NCBI RefSeq assembly: GCF_000002875.2
Contig: NC_009410.2
Coordinates: forward strand, 634,492-698,491
DNA length: 64,000 bases
From: Leishmania infantum JPCM5
Taxonomy: Eukaryota > Euglenozoa > Kinetoplastea > Trypanosomatida > Trypanosomatidae
Reading direction: 5' to 3'
Shown piece after piece: positions 18,134 through 28,300 of the stretch. A model generated the notes under the pieces. It saw only the letters and a list, made by a program, of their open reading frames with translations. It ran no database searches and was not told the origin of the DNA. The position numbers and the translations under genes were made by a program. Position 1 is the stretch's first letter. Every line of letters starts with the position of its first letter.

Positions 18134-18322
18134 ATGGTTAAAATCTCCACATCAGCAGCAGGACGACCGGTTTTTACTCCTTCTAGTGGGACAGACGCGT
18201 CTGCTCGTCACATGACCACGCCGCACCGCGCCCCTGGCTCCAACGCAGCGCCAGCAGTGCAGAGTTCAGCGGGCCGCTTCACCTCCACATCTGCGAACCC
18301 GCGCGACAACGTCTTCTTCTAG
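18134..18322 (+). CDS. Possible small ORF, 62 aa, unknown
   Basis: ATG to TAG frame of 62 codons, ending in NPRDNVFF. Unlike the surrounding chance frames its second half has strongly GC-biased third positions typical of the real genes in this window, and it is rich in Ser, Ala, Thr and Pro without Cys runs. No family is recognised. It lies just downstream of the diverged repeat, so it may be a real small gene, the remnant of a longer gene, or chance. Confidence 0.25.
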   Translation: MVKISTSAAGRPVFTPSSGTDASARHMTTPHRAPGSNAAPAVQSSAGRFTSTSANPRDNVFF

Positions 18323-19020
18323 GCTCTTTCAGTGCACCTGAAAGCAAATAGCGCCTGGCGCCATTGCGGAACGACTTCCACGAAACTGATCGCACCCGTG
18401 ATGCTCACCAACGGGTAGCGATGCGTCGGTGCAGCTCCCAGTAGCACAGCAGAAGACAACGCCCCGGGGCAGATGGTGCCCCGGAGAAGGCACCGGCACC
18501 TGACAGAGGTCTGACTGGACTGCGCAATGCAGCCGCTGTTCCCGCCGCTGCCAGCTCCCACCGCCGCTTCGGAGTCCAACAAACCGACTGTCATAGTATA
18601 GAATGCGTCGCAGGCCGCAGAGGAAGACCCACAGGTGCATCGCAACAAGCTACGTGCCACCAAAGGACTCGTAGAGTGACCGGAAGTGCAGAGGCAGCAG
18701 CAACGACGGCGTGGCGCAATGTGGGAGCCGAAAAATGGTGAGATGATCACGTTTGCCGCCTCCACTCGCCAGGCGCTTGGCAGGTGAGGGACTGTGTAAG
18801 CGGGCCGCGCACAAGCATGGAGGAGTTGAGGCGGGAACAGTAGAGAGAGAGGCGCGCACTGCCGGGCTTCTTCTCCCTCCCACACTCCCTCTCCGTGCTT
18901 CTGTGCGCCATACGCGAAAATGTAGCTTTTCTTTGTTCGTTCTTGGCAAGCACCAGTGTGTGCTTACACCTCACTCAGCCGCGAGGACCGCGTGAAGCGG
19001 CGGCAGTCCAGCCGGGGTGT

Positions 19021-22000
19021 ATCCGCACCACCTCTCTCCACCGTGCTCTTCCCCCTTCCTTGTTTTCTTTCTCGTGTGTGTGGTGTGTGTGCTTGTGCTT
19101 CTGTGATAGGGTGTGTGCGACGTTCTCTGCGGTGCTGCACTTGCGCCATCTCCCCCTCGGCTTCTCCGTCTCTCCTCTTCTCATCGTTTCCGCTCGCCAT
19201 ACTCGTCTTCGGGCCGCCATTATTGCGACGGCTTCTCCGTTTGTGTCTCTTATATATATCTGCGTGCTGCCCTACGCGTGAAGGCCGTCTCCTCATTCTT
19301 CTTTGTGTGCCTTTCAGCTGCCTGCTAACACTCGGCTTCCCCTCCCCCCCCCGCTTCTTCCTCGTTGTTGATTCTCTGCTCTCTGCTCTCTGCTCTCACT
19401 CGTCCTTTTCGTCGCTCTCCGCATGGGACTTGTACTTTCAAGGGATCATCAAACACAGAACGGAATAGAACTGACACGAGACGGCGAGCTTTTCCATGTG
19501 CTGCTCCAACGACCGCGTGCTGTGGGAGCCACCGAAGAGGCGTGTGCTAAGGTTAAGCGCCTGATGACGCCACGAGTGTGTGCCCGCGCGTGTGCACTAT
19601 GTGATTGTGGATGCTCATGTCGCAGTCACCCCCCTTCCCCTCCTGCGCCCATAACAGTAGCAGCAACAGGTGCTATGCCTGTGCCCCATGTGGCACGTGA
19701 TGCACATTTCCTTTCTCTCTTGCGCGTACAGGGTTTTTGGTGGACTGCTCCCTCCCTCCCTCCATCTCACCGCTGTTGTCTTTCTCCACCTCCTGTAACC
19801 CCTTCTTTTCTTCCCACGCACATGCACACACGTTCGCACACGTGCGTACCTGAACCCTGTCGAATACGTCAGCAGTTCTGTGTGTGCGTTACGCAACCCC
19901 CCCCCCCCCCACACACACACATACACACACACCCAGCTCTCCCTCACACTCCACCCCACACACGTAAGCGAGCTTTCACAGCAAAGAATCAGGCCGAAAC
20001 CTTTTTTTCCTTCGGCCTCTCTCTCCGTGTGTGTATGTGTGAGCCTGTGTGTGTGCGTATATTCGTGCAAGTGTGCGAGTGGGTCAGTATTGTTGTTGTT
20101 GCTGTGCCTTTCAGCTTGTGAGATCGTGCGCGTCTCTGTCTCTGTGTGCGTGTGTGCGAGTGTGGAGCGAAAAAGTGATAGGGTGGCTGCGCGCTGTGCG
20201 CCTCGACCATTGCGGCGTGTGGCTCCCTTCGGTAGTCTTCTTGCCCTTTCCACCACCGCACCCCTCACAGTTACTTGCCCTCCCCTCTTTCTTCCTTTCC
20301 TTTTCCTCTCCTGCTTCACCTCTTGTTGTACTTTCTCGGGGACTGCGCTGCTCTCCTCTCCATTCCGCCACACATTCCACACCGTTCCGTCGCCCTCTCG
20401 ACATCCAAACACTCGACGCACGCCTGCTGGGTCTGCGCGTGTTCGCGCTTCCACTGCCAGCGAGGTGCGGATACGCAGAGAGAGAGAACACACAGACGGG
20501 TGCGAGGCGGGGGAGCAGCGGCGAAGGAGAGCGCTATCGCCGCTCACAGAAGGGCACGCAAGACAAGCTCACATCTGCCACACACGAGCGCGTTTTGTAG
20601 TTTGGCTTGTTTCGTGTTGGTTGCTTTTTTTGTTTCTTTCTGTCTGTGTTGTTCGCTGGCCTCCTGTGTGTTCGTCTGGTTCTCTTGCCTCGGAGGCCTC
20701 TCTCCTTTTCTCAGTCCGTCTGTATCTCGCAGTCTCGACAGCGTGCGGTGGGGCAAGCGGGTTGTGCTGCAGCCCTCCTTCGGACTTTTCCTCTTTTTCT
20801 CTCTCGACACAAAGTCACGCTGCAGCCACGTGTGTGCCTGTGCGTGCGCTTACACTGGCAGCTGGCGCCTCTCACTCTTGTTGCCGCGCCTGTGAACGGT
20901 GTGTCTCGTCTGGCGCTCTCTGTTCTCCTTCCCTGTGATCTCCCTGTCGTCTCTCCTTCCGAGAATCGTCGTCGCGTGACTTGCGCGCCGTGCGTGCGCA
21001 GCTGGCTCTCTTTTTTTTGTTCGTATTCTGGGTGTTCTCGGCGTAGACGCGAACAAGAAGACAAAACGAGGGAAGAAGCGCGCGCTCTCTGTGTGTGTTC
21101 ATCTTCTTTTCGGCTCCTGCTGCTGTATCGGTTGACACTTCACGCGGCCTCATTTAACGGTTCTCCCCTTCCCTCGCTACTTCAACTCCCTCCTTCCTTC
21201 ACTCCGCATAATCATCTTGTCTTCGACTGCTGGTTGCCCTCCTCTCGTGCGTGCGTGTGTGCCTCTCTCTGTTTCTGTTCCTACAAGGACTGGTTTCGTC
21301 TTTCTTCCTTTCCAGGCTATCGCTGTGCCTATCACCCCCCACACCCTCCTCGTCCCTCTTCTCTCTCGTGCTGCGTGTATATCTTTGCGTGCTGTCGCCC
21401 TTGTGCACTTGACGTATCTCTCTCTGCCTGTGCATCTGTTTCTGTTTCGTTCTCTAGAGTCGGTTGTGTGTGTGTGTGTCTCCTTACGGGCCCTGCTTCC
21501 GTTTTCGCTTCTCTTGCTGTCCCCCCTCCTCTCCATCCTCTCCTTCCCCTTGCTTCTTTACCGAGAGCCGCACAACGAATTCTCTCCAACACACACACAC
21601 ACACACACACACGCCGCTCTCTCTTTGTATATCCATATTGGTGTTTATGCTTGTGGGCATCTCGCGGCGTCCGATTTTGAACGTGCCAAGCTCTCTATCG
21701 CTTGCATCACCTACTGCCGTGGCGGCGCCGTCCATCACACACGCGTCTTTTTGGCGACGAGGACGACTGCTGCTTCTTCTCGCCTCCTTCCCTCTCCCCT
21801 CTCTCTCGGTTATCTGTTTTCTTCGCCTGTTGCGAGAGCTTCCCGCCTCTCCCTCCCTTTTTCGTGCGCTGTAGTGGCCGCCCGCCCTCCCTCTCCCCTC
21901 TCTGTTGTTCGGTGGCTCTCTTTCTCTGCATCTGGACATCTCTTTCGGTTCAGCTGGCTCGCTCACAACCAAAGACACACACACAAGCACACACGCGCAC

Positions 22001-22352
22001 ATCCTCCCCTTCCCTCCTTTTTTTTTTCGCGCATCTCTCGAGAGCTGCTCTTTCTTTTCGTCCCCCTCTGTGTTGGAGACTCTCTCACCTGTGAGCCGCG
22101 TGGCGAGTCGTCGTCGCTGATACGCCTGCTCCCCTCTCTCCTGTGCCGCTTTATGGGTCTTCGCTCGTCCTCAGGTTTCTCTCTAGTTGTGTGTACCACT
22201 CAGAAAGACGAACGGCCCTCTCCACCTCCTCGACTCCGCAGAACAGTGCTCCAACAGACAGCTGATAGGAGGCCTCGGCGGAGAGAACAACTCCGTCCAC
22301 GGTGCTCCTTTTCTATTACTAGATATCTGTAGCGTCGGACGCAGAGACAATA
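19021..22352. other. Long pyrimidine-rich leader region upstream of the 2431-aa gene
   Basis: About 3.3 kb that is mostly C and T on the + strand, with many polypyrimidine tracts, GT/TG-rich stretches (about 20030-20160), a C14 run at 19897-19910 followed by CA repeats, and an (AC)12 run at 21589-21612. Several open frames of 230-370 codons occur, but they are Ser/Leu/Cys/Pro/Val-rich by-products of the CT bias with no domains. Many candidate SL acceptors exist; one with a good tract lies at about 22211-22245. Confidence 0.6.
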
Positions 22353-25300
22353 ATGGAGGGCTCGAGCAACAGCCTTGGCTCTGGTGGCGGTCTCGCGACG
22401 GCTGTGGCCAAGCCTGGCATGCGACATGGCGCTAGCAGCAAGGCCAAGTCTCTCACTTCAATGCCAGCTCGCAGTGGCACCGGTGCGGGGGCAGCAGAGG
22501 CTTCTCTAGGTGATACAGCAGATCCCATTAGTATACACCACCTACCTCCTCCGCCGCCTTCCCAGCTGACGACCTCTGGCGCTGACGCCGAGGCTCCACA
22601 CGTGGTCTTGGGCGGCCGGGGTCCTGCTGGTGGTAGCACGGTGACATCCTTCGCCACTCCCGTGGCCAGCGATGGGCCTGTGGCGGTGCGTAGTGGCATG
22701 TATCCCTCCTCACGGCGTCAGGGAGGGGCGGCGGCGTCAGTCGGCGCTCGTTCGATGCTGCCTAGGGCAGGTGCGAGCAGCGCAGCTATGCCGGCTGCGT
22801 ACTGTGGAGGAGAGGACGCCAACGGTGAGTCGTCGGCACCCAACACGGGCTACTACTACAGCAGGTACTACGGTAGCGACCAAGCGAGCTACTACAGCTC
22901 AAGCACCTACGGCTACTACAATAACCAAGGCGAGTACCCAGGAGGTGGTGGCGGCAGCAGCGGCTCGACGAACATGCCCTACGGATCTACCTCTGGCCCC
23001 ATGGCAGGTAGCACCAGCAGCGGCGCAGGGGCGAGTGACGGCCAATCAGTGCCCGTGTACTCTTTTCCCTACCAACCGTCATCGTCCGCGACGGCGAATC
23101 CACAGCAACACCCGAACCAGCCCTCTGCCCAATACCAGCAGTCACAGCGACAGCAGCCACCGCAGCCACCGCAGCCGCCGCCGCCGCCACAACAGCAGCA
23201 GTCTCAGCATTCACCGCAGCACCAGTCGCCCTACAGCCCACAGATGCCAGCCACGGAGCAGGGTAGCAGTGCCTATCAGAGCTATTATCAGCAGACCTAC
23301 CAGCCACCGCAGCAGCCGCGGCTGCAGCAGCTCCCAATCACAGCCTCCACCTCTCAAAGCTTAGGCGGGGAGAGTCAGTACTACGGCTACTACTACAGAA
23401 GCGGCTCTGACCCGCGTCGCGGCCACGCCCGCACGGCGAGCGGCGGCAGCGGGGCGCACTACTACAACTCGCAACAACAGCAGCAGCAACACGGATACCC
23501 GCCGTCATCATCCGGCGAGGGGGAGGCACTCTGCAATCAGGGCAGCAATATGCAGAGCAGCAGTCAAGGGGGCGCCACAGAGGGCTACTACCAGCAATAT
23601 GCTCAATGCCCAGCATACTCATTTCAGGGCTCTCCGCCTTCTGCACAGCAGCAGCATTCCTCCTACATGGGTGGGGAGGGCCAAAACTCCTCCGTCTCCG
23701 CGTCATACGGCCTCGCCGTGCATGCCGCGAGCAGGGGCAGCCAGCCTTGCAGCACCACTACTAGCGCTTACGGTGGCGAGAGCGATGCCACACAGGGTAC
23801 CTCGGCGGCGCGCTACGCCGGTGGCGCGTATGGCCAGCCAGATAACGCAGGCAGCAACATGAACGGGTCCGAAGGTGGCGGCGTTGGCGGGCGTGGTTAT
23901 GGTTCTAGCACTGCAGCAGCAGCTGCGGGTAATGGCGGCGCTGGTGCCGGCGGCGGTAGTGCAAGTGGAGGCTACTACGGCGTCGCCTACTCCAGCGGCT
24001 ATAGCGCACCAGCGCCGCATGCATCTCGCGCACGAGGTGTGCCGTATAGAGACGCCGGCGGTGACACCGGCGGCATGCCGCTCGGCCCCGCCAGTGGCAA
24101 GAGCGGCCAGGCAGCGGCCAGTGGCAGTTACCTATCTCCACAGCAAGGGAGCGGGGCTGAGGTTGAGGATGGCGGCCAGTCGTATCACGGCTACGCGGCG
24201 AACGGATACCGCGACTACTACGCGGCTGCGAATCAGATCGGCAGCAGCGGGATCAGTCCTGGGTACGGTTACCCGGCAGGCCAAGCCTCGCCACAGCAGC
24301 AAACCATCGCCTATCATGCCTCCTATGCCTGCGGAGAGGCGCAGCCGGGCTCATCCGCCGCTGCATCGCCGCCGGTCACTGAAAACCACCAACGCGGCAG
24401 CGGAGGCCCACCTCAGCCGCCGCAGCAGCAGTACCAGCGGGGTGGCAGCTTCTACGCGGCTGATCCTCGCTTTGGCGGTGGGGGTGATAGCAATGGTGGC
24501 AGCTACGACGCTCACGGCTACACCCCTCATCATCCGCAGCAGCAACAGCAGCAGGGATACCACCGTGGTTACAGCGGCTCCTCGCATCCGCAGTACCGGG
24601 CTGACGCAAGGCCGGGCGGAGCATCGATGCCCGTCAGCCGCACCTCTCAGTACGTGTCGCAGCCACCTGAGACGGCGCCGCGGCGTTACAATGTTGCGGA
24701 GGAGCAAGGCAAGAATGACAGGGCAGAGGAGCTTGCCAGGACGCAGGCTTCGGACGACATGGTGCCGATGTCGTTGGTGAGGAGCGGGGGTCACAGCAGG
24801 AGCAACAGCAGCGGCAACGGTCGCGGCGACGGCGGCGTTGGCAGTGTGGCCCCCGCGCCATCCCGCAAGAGAGGGAAAAAGGGAGGGAACAGCGGCACCG
24901 ATCGTGTGCAGTCTGCTGCACAAACTGAGGGGGCACCTGAAGCAGCGGAGAAGGATGGGAAGCATGGGACGTGCGGCCAACGCAGTGCTGAGGTCAGCAC
25001 TCAAGTCGCGCCTGCGTCCGCGAAGAGTGCGGAGTACAAGCGGCAGGCCTCGTCTCAGCAGGCGGACGCGCCGATCCCGGAGCAAACATTGCGTACACGC
25101 GAGCCACTCGTCTCACTAGAGTTGCCACCCTCCTCGCTGAACGCGCCACATCCCCAGCAACCGCCACCGCAGAATGCGGGTGAGGACAGCACTACCGACA
25201 GGAGCGACAGAGTGCCGAAGGACGCGGCCCGTTCGCAGCAGACGAGTGATCGCTGCATGTCTCCCAAGGGTAGCGTGACTGCAGCGGCGCACGACAGCGG

Positions 25301-28300
25301 TGAGTCTTCGCTAAGCGGAGCGGAGGACAACGCTGATAAAGAGGCTGAAGCTGACTACGCCACCGAGACTTTCATGAACAGCAAGCGTGATACGGCCACA
25401 TCAGCCATGACTGCGATTCCAGTTGGCCGCCAAGGTGCCGGCTCCACTGGCAGCGGGAGTCGCAGCCAGCCGCAGCACCGCAGCAGCAGCACCGAGCGCA
25501 GTGCTGCGCACGCGAGCTCTGTATCACATGGCAGCGGCAGCGGCAGTGGTGCGCAGAGCTTCCTGCGGCCCTCTCCGCTGACGCAGTGTCTCGGCACGCC
25601 ATTCCACACATACATCTGCGGCGCCATTGTAGAGCAGGCGGCGCAGCTGCAGACAAACGCATGTTCGTCTTCAGCCACCGGTGGCGGGACCGGAATCGCC
25701 GCTGGCAGTACAGGTACCCCGCCCGCGTCCCTCTCGACGGCCGCACTCGCAGTGAGGCCGGCCATGTACGCCCCTGTCCAGCGTCTGCTGTCGCGCGAGA
25801 TGTCGCGTGGGGCGTGCAGCGCGACTGAGGAAAGGGACCGCGGACTAGCGCAGCCGTCCATGGTCAGCGGTGACGTCGATGCCGAGGGCGCCCGCGCGTG
25901 CAGCGAGGAGGACGAGGGGTACGCCCACGGCGGAGCGGAGGCGGCAGAGGCGGCGGGCGAGGGCAGCAAAGATGACGATGCCGAGGGCGGCCTCGAAAGC
26001 GTGCGCGACCTCGGTGGTATGAAGCCCGCCACGAAGCCGCTCACAGCCGACGCGCTGGCGGCTGCGCGTGATGCATCCAACACGACGACTCCCCCACCTC
26101 GTCCCGGCACCACACTCACAGACAGCTCTCTCCGCTCGATCGGTGGCCGGCCCCACCACCTGCACCTGCTCGCCCACCACCACAGCCACCACATGCGACG
26201 ATCGACTCCCGCCTCAGGCGTGTCATCGCCCTCGGTGCCGATACAGCACCACTGTCACGCCTATCATGGCACCTCGCCTTTTCTGCAACCAGCCTCGCTG
26301 GCTTCCAGTTGTACCGCGTTTCTCTCGGCAGGTGGCGGCGCAGCCGCGAACAAATACGTTCAGTCTCCGGAAAGCGGCTCGAGCGTAGCGCTGCCGCCGC
26401 GGCTTCCCAGCGGAGGTGGGGGCAGCACACCGCACCTGCACCGAGCTGGCGGCGGGTCGCGTGAGGGCAGCGGCGCCGCTGCGACCATGCAGCAGCCGCC
26501 TTCTATGGTTTCCTACCCCCACCGCTACCCCAATCAGCCCTCGTTTGATCTAGACGGTGGCCGCTGTGCCGTCGTGATGGAGGGGGCATCAGGAGACGCG
26601 GAGGACCACTTGCAGTACTGCTACCAAGGAAACAACACTCGTGCCTGCAACACCACGAAACTGTCTCTCCGCCAACAGCAGCAGCAGAGTACAGGGGCTG
26701 AGGCCGCCATCAGCGGCCGTCGTGCCGGCCCCGGCGTCACCTCGCTGACGTCCTCGCCCGCCACCGTGGTGTGCGGCTCCACGTTTCTCAATACACCCAG
26801 CCAAAGCAGCCTCCTCCTCTCGAACGGTGCAACGGCACGGCCGGGGTCTGCGACGCCGTCGCCGACCATACAGCAGCACCAGCACCAACGGATCGCCAAC
26901 AGTGGCGGCGCCAGTCGTTTCGCGACGAGCCCAGACGGTGGTGGCCAGCAAGGCAGCATGAATGGACCAGCGAACAACATTAGCAGCACCGGCGGCAGCA
27001 GCCATCGCGTTGGTTCTCCCGCGCACAACCGCTACACCAGTCCCACGCACACGAATGGTCACCACGCCGGCGGCAGCCAAATCAACTTGCAAGCAGGCGG
27101 GCGCTACCCGATGCCGGCGACGCGTCCGCCCTACATCTACGAGCACCATGTGGGGCAGGAGCTACTTCTGGAGGAATTTCACGCCGCAATGCGCTTCAAC
27201 GCCGCGTCTTTTGGCAATATTGCGTGCCTCGTGGACGCTTTCTCCCCGCAGGTGCCGGTGGCAAGCGATCTCGAGTTCCCTTGCAACGAGGACCACTGCC
27301 AGCTTATCTGCACCCGCGGCAGCAGAGGGCTCTCTTCGTCGCCTGGCGGCGGCAGCAGTCAGCACGGTTCCGCGCAGGGCAGTCGCAGCAGCCGTGGCGG
27401 TACATTTCTCGCCCTGCAGAGCGAAGACGCGCGCGCCACAGGCGGAGCAGGACACAACAGCACGGGCGGCGGCGGTGGCGGCCAGGAAGGGCCAGCGCTG
27501 CCGACACTGCGTCCGGCGCAAGCAGATCGGACGCACTACTGGGACTTTTCCGGCCCCTCCTACTGTGAGCCGGTCATGACGCTCAAGTCCATCTGGCAGA
27601 GTTTCGATAGCCCGTTCGGCTGCGTCGTGAACCTCGCCGAGCCTATCTACCCGGCGCCGATGCGACCTGCTGAGGGCGAGCTGGTGTATACACCGCTTCT
27701 GAGCGGCTTTCGCATTCGCTTCCACCCAGCCTCACCGGCGTACAAGCGTCTCACCGCGCTGCGCGAGGTTCGCCGCCAGCGGCGTCGGGAGGAGGCTGCG
27801 GCCAGTGAGAGCGTCGGTGTGTCAGCGGAAGATGAGCATGCCACCACTGGCGTGGAAGGGGTGGCCCGTGGCGGCGGCAGCAGTCATACAGCAGGCTCCT
27901 ACGCGGAGGAGGATGGCGTACTCACGTGGAGCGCCACCGACCGGCCTAACAATCGGAACATTATCGTGGAGCAGATCGTGGAGCTGGCGAAGTGCGACGA
28001 GAGCTACGCAGAGCTGCTGACCGCCACTACGGCAGATGTTGACCACCAGTCGTGGGTGGCGCTCATGTGGCAGCCTGTGTTCTGTGGCGGCCATTCCTCG
28101 AAGCACAGCTGCGGCACCTTCCTCGCCTACTACCTCCTTCGAGCACCGCGGCACCTTTTCGTCCCGTTCGCGGATAAGAGTGAAGGCGCAGCGATGAACA
28201 GCTCGTGGAACAGCCCCGTCTTTCGCGGCGACCGTGCTGCGCTCTCCTTTGACCTCTGGAGCCTGCAGAGGCACTACCATGTCGCGCGCTGGGTCTCGCC

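Larger units (their letters stand above)
16963..19020. other. Intergenic with a diverged repeat and a possible small ORF
   Basis: First part of a 5.4 kb spacer. Contains the diverged relative of the dispersed repeat (about 17750-17955) and a 62-codon ORF at 18134-18322. Sequence at 18320-18900 is base-balanced and unlike the CT-rich leader that follows; an antisense frame of 188 codons here has no recognisable domain. Confidence 0.5.

Noticed and set aside
18319..18885. 188-codon antisense frame after the small ORF
   Set aside because: It is antisense to the whole gene cluster, has no recognisable domain and no upstream splice signal on the minus strand.
19880..22332. Several 350-370 codon + strand frames in the long leader
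   Set aside because: Ser/Leu/Cys/Pro-rich translation of CT repeats and microsatellites, no domains, mutually overlapping in different frames.
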